A DNA stretch of 64,000 nt, from NCBI RefSeq assembly GCF_004348735.1, contig NZ_SMKT01000029.1, positions 1-64,000 on the forward strand. The letters run 5' to 3'. The position numbers and the translations under genes are program-made. The DNA is from Actinomadura sp. KC06. Its GTDB lineage: Bacteria; Actinomycetota; Actinomycetes; Streptosporangiales; Streptosporangiaceae. Of this stretch, positions 26,131 to 35,365 are shown in pieces (the first letter of the stretch is position 1; each line of letters starts with the position of its first letter). Under the pieces are notes generated by a model. It was not told where the DNA came from. It saw only the letters and a program-made list of their open reading frames with translations, and did not search any database.

Positions 26131-28463
26131 ACCGTCCAGACGGCGCCGGGGGAGGCACCGCGACCGGCAGGGTTCTCCGGGTGGTCGAGCTCGCCGACGG
26201 CGTGGCCGGCCAGGTCTGCGGGCGGCTGCTCGCCGGCCTCGGCCACACCGTGACCAAGTGCGAACCGCCCGGCGGCGATCCGCTGCGCACGCGCGAGCCG
26301 GTCGACGCCAATGGCCTGAGCTACACGTTCGCCGCGCTGAACGCCGACAAGCGGAGCGTCCGGCTCGACCCGGGCGCCCCGGAAGGCCGCGCCCGCATGG
26401 CGGAGCTGCTCGCGGCGGCCGACGTCCTGATCATCGATGCCGGTCCGCGCAGGGCGGCGGAGCTCGATCTGTCACCGGCCCGCCTGCGCGCCGCGCACCC
26501 GCGGCTGGTCGTCGTCACGATCACGCCCTACGGCGCGACCGACCCGCGCTCCGACGCCTACGGCGACAGCCTGCTCGCCGAGTGCTACGGCGGCCTGGCC
26601 GCGATGGTCGGCGAGCCGGACCGGCGGCCGCTGAGCCTCGGCGGCGAGCAGACGGCGCACGCCGCCGCGTTCGTGGCCTTCTACGGGGCGATGCTCGCGC
26701 TGCGGCGTCCGGACGGCGACGTCGTGGACGTCGCGCTCTGCGACGTGGCCGCGTACATCGACTGGAAGAGCGACATCGTCTACACCGAGACCGGCCAGAT
26801 CCCCGTCCGGACGGGCACGAGCATCGGGCGCTGGCGGACGGTCGAGGCCGCCGACGGCTGGGTCGGGTTCATCTTCCAGCCGGAGCAGTGGGACAGCGTC
26901 GTCACGCTCGTCGGCGATCCGGCGCTCGAAGACCCCAGGCTGCGCGGCGACAAGGCGCGCTTCGAGCTCGTCGACCTCTGGTGGCCGGCCGTCGAGCGGT
27001 GGGCCGCGCAGCGCAGCAAGCGGGAGATCTACCACGCCGCGCAGCGCCTCGGCCTGCCGTTCGGCTATTGCGCCGACCTGGCCGACCTCGCCGCCGACCC
27101 CCAGTACCAGGCGAGGTCGTTCTGCTCGGACGGCGGCGGAAGCCTGGCGCCCGTCGTCGGCCTGCCGTGGCGCTTCGGCCCCCCGCCGGGCCTGGCCGAC
27201 GACGCCGGAACCGGCGCCGCACGTCCCGTCCCGCGCACGATGGACGGTACGTCGAACGGCCGCGAGAAGGCCCCGCTCGCCGGGCTCGTCGTCCTGGACC
27301 TCGGCACCATCACGGCGGGCGCCGCCACCGGCCGGCTGCTCGCCGACTACGGCGCCACCGTCATCAAGATCGAGGCGATGGAGCGGCCGGACGCGTTCCG
27401 CGTGTGGCCGGTGCCCGGCGCGGGCGACGCCGAGGTCATGGAGGAGTCGCCGCTCTTCGAGTCGAACAACGCCGGCAAGCTCGGCATCACGCTCGATCTG
27501 AAGACCGAGGCCGGGCGGGCGGAGATCCGGCGGCTCGCCGCGCGGTCCGACGCGCTGATCGAGAACTTCACCGTCGGCGTCACGCGCCGCCTCGGCATCG
27601 ACTTCCCGACGCTGATCGAGGTCAACCCGCGGCTGATCTACCTGTCGCTGTCCAGCCAGGGGCAGTCGGGCCCCGAGTCGGGCACCCGGTCCTACGGCTC
27701 CAGCCTCGACCTGCTGTCCGGCCTCGCGTCGGTCACGGGCTACGCGGGGGAGCGCCCGATGTGGTCGTCGGCCGACATCAACTATCCCGACCAGATCGTC
27801 TCCCTGTTCGGCGCCGGGCTGATCGCCTACTGCGCGGCCCAGGACCTGCGCGGGACCTACCTCGACGTGTCGCAGCGGGAGCTGGTGAGCTGGACGCTCG
27901 CCGACCGCATCATCGAGCATCTCGACACCGGGACCGTTCCGGGGCCGTCCGGCAACCGGCGTCCCGGCAGCACGCCGCACGACGTGTACCGGTGCGACGG
28001 CGACGACCAGTGGATCGCCGTCGCCTGCCGGACGGACACCGAACGCGCCGCACTCGCGGCCCTCATCGGCGCAGACCACATGGTGGGCGAACCGGCCTCC
28101 CGGTGGGAGGAGAACCACCGGGAGGTCGACGCCGCGATCAGTGCCTGGACCCGGCGGCGCTCGAAGGAAGAGTGCGTCCGCGAGCTGACCCGGGCCGGCG
28201 TACCGTCCGCGCCGGTCCAGTCCGCCCGCGAACGCGCCGAGGATCCGCATTTTCGGCGCCGCCGGGTCTTCCTCAACGAACCACGCCGCCAGAAGGGGTT
28301 CCCGCTGCGGCTGTTCGGCTACGAGCCGCCGCAGCCCAGCCCGGCCCCGCGCCTCGGCCAGCACGACGCCGAAATACGCAATGGCCGTGTGCCGGGCACC
28401 GCAGACGTGCCCGCCCCACGAGCCGCCGAATTCCCGTCCCCGCGTCCGGGAGGATCCACATGA
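26127..28463 (+). CDS. Tandem (fused) CaiB/BaiF family III CoA-transferase
   Basis: 778 aa made of two family III CoA-transferase domains. Domain 1 (about 15-355) keeps the catalytic aspartate at D206 (VVDVALCDVAAYI). Domain 2 (about 384-745) has DLGTITAGAATGRLLADYGA at its start, but glutamate E585 where the Asp is expected (YLDVSQRELVSW). Family III enzymes form interlocked dimers; a fused tandem could be a self-contained pseudo-dimer with one catalytic site. It would activate or swap CoA on the pathway acid. It overlaps both neighbours by 4 nt. Confidence 0.87.
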   Translation: MNRPDGAGGGTATGRVLRVVELADGVAGQVCGRLLAGLGHTVTKCEPPGGDPLRTREPVDANGLSYTFAALNADKRSVRLDPGAPEGRARMAELLAAADVLIIDAGPRRAAELDLSPARLRAAHPRLVVVTITPYGATDPRSDAYGDSLLAECYGGLAAMVGEPDRRPLSLGGEQTAHAAAFVAFYGAMLALRRPDGDVVDVALCDVAAYIDWKSDIVYTETGQIPVRTGTSIGRWRTVEAADGWVGFIFQPEQWDSVVTLVGDPALEDPRLRGDKARFELVDLWWPAVERWAAQRSKREIYHAAQRLGLPFGYCADLADLAADPQYQARSFCSDGGGSLAPVVGLPWRFGPPPGLADDAGTGAARPVPRTMDGTSNGREKAPLAGLVVLDLGTITAGAATGRLLADYGATVIKIEAMERPDAFRVWPVPGAGDAEVMEESPLFESNNAGKLGITLDLKTEAGRAEIRRLAARSDALIENFTVGVTRRLGIDFPTLIEVNPRLIYLSLSSQGQSGPESGTRSYGSSLDLLSGLASVTGYAGERPMWSSADINYPDQIVSLFGAGLIAYCAAQDLRGTYLDVSQRELVSWTLADRIIEHLDTGTVPGPSGNRRPGSTPHDVYRCDGDDQWIAVACRTDTERAALAALIGADHMVGEPASRWEENHREVDAAISAWTRRRSKEECVRELTRAGVPSAPVQSARERAEDPHFRRRRVFLNEPRRQKGFPLRLFGYEPPQPSPAPRLGQHDAEIRNGRVPGTADVPAPRAAEFPSPRPGGST

Positions 28464-29632
28464 ATGCCAACGATGCCGCCGTCATCATCGGAGCCTACGA
28501 ACATCCGGGCCGCGAGCTGCCGGACAAGTCGCTGGCGCAGATCCACGCCGAGGTGGCGATCGGGGCGCTCGCCGACGCCGGGCTGACGCTGGACGACGTC
28601 GACGGCTACTTCTGCGGGCACGACGCGCCGGGCTACGGCGGCGGCTGGGTCACGATGGCCGAGTACCTCGGCCTGCGCGACCTCACCTACATGGACTCGA
28701 CGGAGAGCGGCGGCGCCTCGCCGATCTACCACGTGTCGCACGCGGCGGCGGCGATCGCGGCCGGCAAGTGCAGCGTCGCGCTGATCACGCTCGCGGGCAA
28801 GCCGCGGACGGGCATCCAGCCGGGCGGCGGCGGTCCGGCCTCCCCGCAGGACGACTTCGAGATGGCGATGTTCACCGGCGCCGGGCTGGTCAGCACCTAC
28901 GCGCTGGCGGCCCGCCGGCACATGTACGAGTTCGGCACGACGAGCGAGCAGCTCGCCGAGATCAAGGTCGCGGCGACGAAGCACGCGTCCCACAACCCGA
29001 ACGCCTTCCTGCAGAAGGTGATGACGGTCGAGGACGTCGTCAACTCGCCGATGGTCGCCGACCCGCTGCACCGCGCCGACTGCTGCGTGGTGACGGACGG
29101 CGGCGGCGCCGTGGTCGTGGTCAGCCGCGAGGTCGCGCGCAGCCTGGACCGGCAGCCGGTGAGGATCATGGGCCAGGGCGAGTCGGCGAAGCTGACCAAC
29201 GGCGGCAAGCTCGACCTGACGTACACGAGCGCGGTGTGGTCCGGGCCGCGGGCGTTCGAGCAAGCCGGGGTCACGCCACAGGACGTCGACTACGTGTCGA
29301 TCTACGACAGCTTCACGATCACCGTCCTGGAGATCCTGGAGGACCTCGGCTTCTGCGCGAAGGGCGAGGGCGGCCGCTTCGTCATGGACGGGACGCTCGT
29401 CGCCCCACACGGGAAGCTCCCGTTCAACACCGACGGCGGCGGGCTGAGCAACAACCATCCGGGGCACCGCGGCGGGATCACCAAGACCATCGAGGCGGTG
29501 CGGCAGCTCCGCGGCGAGGCGAACCAGGGCGTGCAGATCCCCGACTGCGAGATCGCCCTGGTGCACGGCAACGGCGGCGACCTGGGCACCCGGATGCGCA
29601 GCGCCACGATGATCTTGGGAAGGGACGCATGA
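28460..29632 (+). CDS. Thiolase-superfamily protein lacking the catalytic cysteine (lipid-transfer/Ltp2-like), copy 2
   Basis: 390 aa, SCP2-thiolase fold, distinct from copy 1. At the nucleophile position it reads MDSTESGGASPIYH: serine/threonine/glutamate replace the catalytic cysteine. The C-terminal histidine region is LSNNHPGHRGG and the last Cys loop is LVHGNGGDLGT. It is directly followed (ATGA) by a second DUF35 gene, so the cluster holds two independent Ltp/DUF35 pairs. A retro-aldol or related C-C cleavage step is inferred. The conserved NHPGH may retain CoA-thioester chemistry. Confidence 0.82.
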   Translation: MNANDAAVIIGAYEHPGRELPDKSLAQIHAEVAIGALADAGLTLDDVDGYFCGHDAPGYGGGWVTMAEYLGLRDLTYMDSTESGGASPIYHVSHAAAAIAAGKCSVALITLAGKPRTGIQPGGGGPASPQDDFEMAMFTGAGLVSTYALAARRHMYEFGTTSEQLAEIKVAATKHASHNPNAFLQKVMTVEDVVNSPMVADPLHRADCCVVTDGGGAVVVVSREVARSLDRQPVRIMGQGESAKLTNGGKLDLTYTSAVWSGPRAFEQAGVTPQDVDYVSIYDSFTITVLEILEDLGFCAKGEGGRFVMDGTLVAPHGKLPFNTDGGGLSNNHPGHRGGITKTIEAVRQLRGEANQGVQIPDCEIALVHGNGGDLGTRMRSATMILGRDA

Positions 29633-30075
29633 GCGAGGTACGGAGCCCGGTGCTGCCCGCGCCGGCGCCGGTGGTCAACCCGGACACCGCGGAGTTCTGG
29701 AAGGCGACCACCGAGGGGACGTTCCTCGGCCGCCGCTGCGACGGCTGCGGGTCGGCGATCTGGTACCCGCGGCCGATCTGCCCGTTCTGCCACAGCACGA
29801 ACACGCGGTGGGAGGAGTTCAGCGGGCGGGGCGCCGTCTACTCCTACAGCGTCGTCCACCGGGCAGGCGGCGAGTGGAAGGGCGTCACGCCGTACGTCCT
29901 CGCCTACGTGGAGCTGGAGGAAGGGCCCCGCGTGATGACCAACATCGTCGACTGCGACGTCGAGAAGGTCGCCATCGGAGACGCGGTGGAAGTGGTGTTC
30001 GAGGACACCGGGAACGGCAGCGCGCTGCCGCGCTTCCGTCCGGTGCAGAGCGCAAACGAAAAGGGACAGTCATGA
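29629..30075 (+). CDS. Zn-ribbon OB-fold protein (DUF35), partner of thiolase-like copy 2
   Basis: 148 aa. Proline-rich N-terminus, then the helix TAEFWKATTEGTFLGRRC, a zinc ribbon with CDGC and CPFC pairs and an OB-fold (GAVYSYSVVHRAGGEWKG; YVLAYVELEEGPRVMTNI). Paralogous to, but clearly diverged from, the protein at 24883-25311. Tight 4-nt overlaps on both sides place it in one translation unit with the thiolase-like protein and the CoA-transferase. Confidence 0.88.
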   Translation: MSEVRSPVLPAPAPVVNPDTAEFWKATTEGTFLGRRCDGCGSAIWYPRPICPFCHSTNTRWEEFSGRGAVYSYSVVHRAGGEWKGVTPYVLAYVELEEGPRVMTNIVDCDVEKVAIGDAVEVVFEDTGNGSALPRFRPVQSANEKGQS

Positions 30076-31463
30076 CCATCAACAAGGTGTACGAGTCTCC
30101 GCTGGCGGCCGTCGCCGACGTCCCGGACGGCGCGTCGGTGTCGATCGCCGGGTTCGGCAAGACCCACAGTTTCCCGACGAGCCTGACCGTCGCCCTCCGG
30201 GAGCAGGGCGCCCGGCAGCTGTGCCTGGTGGCCAACTCGCTCGGCGAAGGACCCTACCGTTCGATCACTCTCGTTGAGAACCGCCAGGTCAACCGGTTGA
30301 TCGTGTCGTTCTCGGCGCGGGCGGGGGAGGCGACGTCGGCGGCCGAGAAGCAGATCGCCGCGGGCGAGATCGAGGTTGAGCTGGTGCCGCAGGGCACGCT
30401 GGTGGAGCGGCTGCGCGCGGGCGGCGCCGGGATCGGCGCGTTCTTCACCCGCACCGCCGTCGGCACCGCCGTGGCGGACGGCAAGGAGACCCGCGTGATC
30501 AACGGGGTCGAGCACGTCCTGGAGATGGGGCTGAAGGTCGACTACGCGCTGATCCGCGCCGCCCGCGCCGACCGTTTCGGGAACCTGGAGTTCGACGGCG
30601 TCGGACGCAATTTCATGCCCGCCTTCGCCAAGGGCGCCGAGATCACGATCGCCGAGGTGGACGAGATCGTCGACGGCGAACTGCACCCGGAGCGGATCGG
30701 TCTGCCGGGCATTTTCGTGAGCCGGGTCGTCCGCAAGACGGTCGACGTCGAGCACGACTTCCCGGTGGTGCGGGAGGGGCGCGGCGGCGACAGTGCCCGC
30801 ACGGTCAACGGCAAGAAGGCGCTGACCCGCAAGCAGATGGCGGAGGTCGCGGCCGGGCTCGTGCCCAACGGCAGCTACATGAACCTTGGTCTCGGAATCC
30901 CGACGCTCATCTCGGACTACATTTCCGGGCGCGACATCGTCCTGCATTCGGAGAACGGCGTGCTCGGCTACGGGACGATCGCGTCGCGCGATGACTACGA
31001 CCCCGAGATCTACAACGCGGGCGGCCAGTACGTGCATCTGGAGAAGGGCGCGTCGTTCTTCGAGAGCGTGACGTCCTTCGAGATGGTGCGCGGCGGCAAG
31101 GTCGACTTCGTCGCGCTCGGGGCGTTCCAGGTGGACGCCGACGCCAACCTCGCCAACTGGAGCACCCCGAACATGGTGGGCGGCGGCATCGGCGGCGCGA
31201 TGGACCTGGTCGCGGGCGACGTCAACGTGATGGTGCTGATGATGCACTCCGACTCCAAGGGGAACCCGAAGCTCGTCAACTCGTGCGAATACCCGCTGAC
31301 CGGGCTCAACTGCGTCAACATCGTCGTCACCGATCTGTGCGTGCTGCGCCGCGTCGGCGACGCGTTCAAGCTCGAATACGTGGCGCCGGGATTCACCGCG
31401 GACGAGGTCGCCGCGCTGACCGAGTTCGACATCGACGTCTCGGACTTCGAGTCGGCGGCGTAG
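30072..31463 (+). CDS. Family I CoA-transferase with fused alpha and beta subunits (SCOT-like)
   Basis: 463 aa. The alpha half (about 1-230) starts MTINKVYESPLAAVADVPDG and has GIGAFFTRTAVGT. The beta half (about 250-460) carries MNLGLGIPTLISDYI and the SENG motif with the catalytic glutamate E294 (LHSENGVLGYG). Family I enzymes move CoA between succinyl-CoA or acetyl-CoA and 3-oxoacids via a glutamyl-CoA thioester. The glycine loop is IAGFGKTHSFPTSL rather than the usual GGFGLCG form, hinting at an unusual acyl substrate. Bacterial versions are normally two genes; here they are one. Confidence 0.85.
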   Translation: MTINKVYESPLAAVADVPDGASVSIAGFGKTHSFPTSLTVALREQGARQLCLVANSLGEGPYRSITLVENRQVNRLIVSFSARAGEATSAAEKQIAAGEIEVELVPQGTLVERLRAGGAGIGAFFTRTAVGTAVADGKETRVINGVEHVLEMGLKVDYALIRAARADRFGNLEFDGVGRNFMPAFAKGAEITIAEVDEIVDGELHPERIGLPGIFVSRVVRKTVDVEHDFPVVREGRGGDSARTVNGKKALTRKQMAEVAAGLVPNGSYMNLGLGIPTLISDYISGRDIVLHSENGVLGYGTIASRDDYDPEIYNAGGQYVHLEKGASFFESVTSFEMVRGGKVDFVALGAFQVDADANLANWSTPNMVGGGIGGAMDLVAGDVNVMVLMMHSDSKGNPKLVNSCEYPLTGLNCVNIVVTDLCVLRRVGDAFKLEYVAPGFTADEVAALTEFDIDVSDFESAA

Positions 31464-31471
31464 AGGCCGCC

Positions 31472-32869
31472 GTGTCGGATCTCGCTGGAATGACCGCTCT
31501 GGCCGGCATGACCGCCGCGGAGCTGGCCGGTGCGTACGCGCGGCGCGAGACGTCGCCGGTGGAGGCGACCCGCGCCGCGCTGGCCGCGATCGAGGAGCGG
31601 GACGCCGAGCTGAACGCGTTCGTCCTGGTCGACGCCGACGCCGCGCTGAAGGCGGCGGCCGAGTCGGAGGCGCGCTGGTCGGCCGGCACGCAGCGCGGCC
31701 GCGCCGACGGCGTCCCCACGTCCGTCAAGGACCTCGAACGGACCCGCGGGTGGCCGACGCTGCGCGGCACCTGGCTGGCGGACGACGCGGGCCCGTGGCC
31801 GGAGGACTCGCCGAGCGTGGCCAGGCTCCGCGAGGCGGGCGCCGTCCTCATCGGCAAGACGACGACGCCGGAGTTCGGGTGGAAGGGCGTCACCGACTCG
31901 CCCCGGTTCGGGATCACCAGGAACCCGCTGGACCCCGCGCTGACGCCCGGCGGTTCCAGCGGCGGCTCGGCGGCGGCGGTCGCGGCGGGGATGGGCACGT
32001 GGTCGGTCGGCACGGACGGCGGCGGGTCAGTCCGGGTGCCGGCGTCCTTCACCGGGACGGTCGGCTTCAAGCCGACCGGCGACCTGATCGCGTCGTACCC
32101 GCCGGGCAGCAACGGCCTGCTGTCGCATCGCGGGCCGATCACCCTGTCGGTGCTGGACGCCGCCATCATGCTCGACGTGATCGGCCGTCCCGACCACCGC
32201 GACTGGGCGGCGCTGCCCGCCAAGGACGGCTCGTTCACGGACGGCATCGAAGCGGGCATCGAGGGCCTGACCATCGGCTACTCGCCCGATCTCGGCTACG
32301 GCCGCAACGACCCGGAAGTCGCGTCTCTCGTGGCCGACGCGGTCGGCGTCCTGGCCGGTCTGGGCGCGCACGTGTCGGAGATCGAGCCGCTGTTCGACGA
32401 TCCCGTCGATGCGTTCCAGACGCTGTGGTGCGCCGGAGTCGCGCGGACGCTCAACCCCTACGGCCCGGACGACCTCGCCCGCGTCGACCCGGCGCTGCTG
32501 GAGTACGCGGAGCGGGGCCGCGGCATCACCGCCGTGGAGTACCTGGACGCGATGGCCGTCTGCGCCGATCTCGGCCTCCGGATGGCGCGGTTCCACGAGT
32601 CGTACGACGTGCTGGTCACGCCGACCGTCCCGGGCGTCGCGTTCCCGGCGGGCCAGAACGGACCCACCCCGGAGCAGTCACAGGTCTGGGCGTCGTGGAC
32701 GCCCTACACCTACCCGTTCAACATGACCAGGCAACCGGCGCTGAGCGTGCCGTGCGGCCGCACGCGTTCCGGACTGCCGGTCGGACTCCAGCTGGTGGGC
32801 CCCCGCCACCAGGACGCCCGCGTGCTCAGGGCGGGACGCGCCTACGAGACGAGAGGACAGCAGTCATGA
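31472..32869 (+). CDS. Amidase (amidase signature family)
   Basis: 465 aa from GTG 31472, preceded by GAGG. The Ser-cisSer-Lys triad is visible: K86 in VPTSVKDLERT, S162/S163 in GGSSGGSAAAV and S186 in GTDGGGSVRVPAS. It hydrolyses a carboxamide to acid plus amine or ammonia in the cytoplasm; no signal peptide is seen. Family members act on many amides (aryl, indoleacetamide, pantothenate, lactam oligomers), so the substrate is open. It is the first of four downstream enzymes linked by short gaps or overlaps, suggesting entry of an amide substrate into the cluster. Confidence 0.9.
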   Translation: MSDLAGMTALAGMTAAELAGAYARRETSPVEATRAALAAIEERDAELNAFVLVDADAALKAAAESEARWSAGTQRGRADGVPTSVKDLERTRGWPTLRGTWLADDAGPWPEDSPSVARLREAGAVLIGKTTTPEFGWKGVTDSPRFGITRNPLDPALTPGGSSGGSAAAVAAGMGTWSVGTDGGGSVRVPASFTGTVGFKPTGDLIASYPPGSNGLLSHRGPITLSVLDAAIMLDVIGRPDHRDWAALPAKDGSFTDGIEAGIEGLTIGYSPDLGYGRNDPEVASLVADAVGVLAGLGAHVSEIEPLFDDPVDAFQTLWCAGVARTLNPYGPDDLARVDPALLEYAERGRGITAVEYLDAMAVCADLGLRMARFHESYDVLVTPTVPGVAFPAGQNGPTPEQSQVWASWTPYTYPFNMTRQPALSVPCGRTRSGLPVGLQLVGPRHQDARVLRAGRAYETRGQQS

Positions 32870-34305
32870 CGGAGCTACCCACGGTCGAGAACCTGATCAA
32901 CGGGGAGTGGCTGCGCAGCGACCATGAACGCACGGTGCACCACAAGTTCACCGGCGCGCCGCTCGCGACCTCGTACGACGCGACGCCCGGCATGGTGGCC
33001 GACGCCGTGACCGTCGCGCGGGAGGCGAGCCGCACCCCGCTGAACCCGCTGCAGCGCTTCGAGATCCTGCGGGCGGTCGCCGACCAGATAGCGGCGAATC
33101 GGGAGCAGCTCGCGCTGGACGTGGCGCGCGAGTCCGGGTTCAGCATCAAGGACTGCCTGGGCGACACCGACCGGGCGGTGCAGACGATGCTGACGTCCGC
33201 CGAGGAGGCGAAGCGGATCGACGGCGAGGTCGTCCCGATCCAGGCCGCGCCCGGGTTCGCGCACCGGCTCGCCTTCACGATCCGCACGCCGGTCGGCGTG
33301 GTAGGCGCGATCACGCCGTTCAACTCGCCGCTGAACACCGTCGCCCACAAGATCGGGCCGGCGCTGGCCGCCGGGAACGCGGCGATCGTCAAGCCGTCGC
33401 CGTTCACGCCGATCGCCGCGGCGGCGCTGTGCCGGATGCTGCTGGACGCGGGCCTGCCGCCCGGCCTGATCGGGCTGGTGCTCGGCCCCGGCGACCCGGT
33501 CGGGCAGGCCCTGGTGGACGACGAGCGCGTCGACTTCATCACCTTCACCGGCAGCACCGCCGCCGGGAAGGCCATCTCCGCGCGGCTCGGCATGCGCCGG
33601 GCGACGATGGAGTGCGGCAACGTGTCCGCGACCATCGTGTGCCGGGACGCCGACGTCCTGTCCGCCGCGCAGCAGTGCGCCCGCGGCGCGTTCCGCAAGT
33701 CGGGCCAGGTGTGCACGTCGGTGCAGCGGCTCTACGTGCACACGTCCGTCCTGGACGAATTCCTCGGCGAACTGTCCGCCGCTGCGTCGAAGCTCGTCCT
33801 CGGGGACCCGGAGGACCAGGCGACCGACATCGGCCCGATGATCAGCGAGGCCGCGGCGAAGCGCGCCGAGGAATGGGTGAACGCCGCCGTCGACCAGGGC
33901 GCCCGGATCGTGACCGGCGGCGGGCGGACGGGCCCGGTGATGAACCCGACGATCCTGGTGGACGTCGCGCCGGAGTCGCGGCTGCTCTGCGAGGAGGCGT
34001 TCGCGCCCGTCGTGTCGGTCGTCCCGTTCGACGACCTCGACACCGTGATCGACAAGGTGAACGACACCCCGTACGGGCTGCAGGCGGGCATCTTCACCCG
34101 GGACCTCGACACCGCGCTCACCGCCGCCAAGACCCTCCGGATGGGCGGCGTGGTGATCAACTCGACGTCGAGCACGCGCGCCGACCTGATGCCGTATGGC
34201 GGCGTCAAGGACAGCGGCTACGGGGTCGAAGGCCCCCGCTACGCCATCCGGGACATGACGGAGGAACGGCTGATCCTGATGGAGCCCGCCGGCGGGGCGA
34301 AGTAG
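32866..34305 (+). CDS. Aldehyde dehydrogenase (NAD(P)+-dependent)
   Basis: 479 aa. Catalytic cysteine C283 (SGQVCTSVQRLY), general base E249 (ATMECGNVSATIV, in place of the usual LELGG), and the cofactor segment VKPSPFTPIAAAAL followed by FTGSTAAGKAI. The ECGN form suggests a member close to the glyceraldehyde-3-phosphate/lactaldehyde-type branch. In this cluster it could oxidise the aldehyde released by a retro-aldol step. The ATG overlaps the amidase stop (ATGA). Confidence 0.92.
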   Translation: MTELPTVENLINGEWLRSDHERTVHHKFTGAPLATSYDATPGMVADAVTVAREASRTPLNPLQRFEILRAVADQIAANREQLALDVARESGFSIKDCLGDTDRAVQTMLTSAEEAKRIDGEVVPIQAAPGFAHRLAFTIRTPVGVVGAITPFNSPLNTVAHKIGPALAAGNAAIVKPSPFTPIAAAALCRMLLDAGLPPGLIGLVLGPGDPVGQALVDDERVDFITFTGSTAAGKAISARLGMRRATMECGNVSATIVCRDADVLSAAQQCARGAFRKSGQVCTSVQRLYVHTSVLDEFLGELSAAASKLVLGDPEDQATDIGPMISEAAAKRAEEWVNAAVDQGARIVTGGGRTGPVMNPTILVDVAPESRLLCEEAFAPVVSVVPFDDLDTVIDKVNDTPYGLQAGIFTRDLDTALTAAKTLRMGGVVINSTSSTRADLMPYGGVKDSGYGVEGPRYAIRDMTEERLILMEPAGGAK

Positions 34306-34315
34306 GGCCGGAGCG

Positions 34316-35365
34316 ATGTCTTCCGTCCGGATTTCCCCCGGCGAGCTGCGGGACGCCGCCACGCGGATCTTCACCGCGTGCGGCGTGCCGCCGGACGACG
34401 CGCTGCTCGTCGCGGACAGCCTCGTCCAGGCCGACCTGTGGGGACACCAGTCGCACGGCGTGCTGCGCGTCGGCTGGTACGTCGACCGCATCCGGTCGGG
34501 CGTCATGTCCGGCGAGACCAAGGCCGAGCTGGTCGCCGACCATGGCGCCGTCGCGACCCTCGACGGCCACGACGGCATCGGCCAGGTCATCACGGCCCGC
34601 GCCGCCGAAGAGGCCATCGGCCGTGCCGAGCGGCACGGCATCGGCGCCGTCTCAGTGCGGAATTCAAACCATTTCGGGACCGCCGCCTACTTCACCAGGA
34701 TGGCGCCGCCGCGCGGTTGCATCGGCATCCTGACGACGAATTCGAGCCCGGCGATGGCACCTTGGTCCGGACGCGGGAAACTCGTCGGCAGCAACCCGTG
34801 GTCGATAGCGGCCCCGGTGGACCGCGACAACCAGATGGTGCTCGATATCGCCAACACGGCTGTCGCCCGAGGAAAGATCTACCTGGCCCGGAACAGAGGC
34901 GAGGAGATCCCGGACGGATGGGCCGTAAGCGCGGAAGGCGCGCCGACCCGGAACCCCGAGCAGGCCCTTCTCGGCACTGTCCTGCCGATGGCGGCCCACA
35001 AGGGATACGGCATCTCGGTGATGATGGACGTCCTGTCCGGGGTGCTCAGCGGAAGCGGTTTCGGCTCGGGTGTCAGCGGGCCCTACCAATCCGAGCTGCC
35101 GGGCAAGTCAGGCCACCTGTATCTGGCCCTTAACATTGCCTCGTTCAGCCCGGTGCAGGAATTCGAGGAGCGCATGCAGGCCCTGGTCGCGGAACTGAAA
35201 TCCGGTTCGCGGGAGGGGACGGAAGAGGTGCGCTACCCCGGCGAACTCGAAAGCCTCGCCGAAACGCGGAACGCGCGAGAAGGGCTGGCGCTGCCCGCAC
35301 GGACCATCGCCGACCTGCGCCAGGTCGCCCATGACCTGGGCGTGGACGTGCTGGAGGAACGATGA
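34316..35365 (+). CDS. Ldh family oxidoreductase (type 2 malate/L-lactate dehydrogenase, YlbC/ComC fold)
   Basis: 349 aa. Family marks: ADLWGHQSHGVLRVGWYV (catalytic His), VRNSNHFGTAAYFT, and GRGKLVGSNPWSIAAPV for NAD binding. Members oxidise 2-hydroxy acids such as malate, lactate, ureidoglycolate or 2,3-diketogulonate-type substrates. Here a hydroxy acid made by lactone opening or hydration could be its substrate. It lies 10 nt after the ALDH gene and overlaps the MBL gene by ATGA. Confidence 0.88.
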   Translation: MSSVRISPGELRDAATRIFTACGVPPDDALLVADSLVQADLWGHQSHGVLRVGWYVDRIRSGVMSGETKAELVADHGAVATLDGHDGIGQVITARAAEEAIGRAERHGIGAVSVRNSNHFGTAAYFTRMAPPRGCIGILTTNSSPAMAPWSGRGKLVGSNPWSIAAPVDRDNQMVLDIANTAVARGKIYLARNRGEEIPDGWAVSAEGAPTRNPEQALLGTVLPMAAHKGYGISVMMDVLSGVLSGSGFGSGVSGPYQSELPGKSGHLYLALNIASFSPVQEFEERMQALVAELKSGSREGTEEVRYPGELESLAETRNAREGLALPARTIADLRQVAHDLGVDVLEER

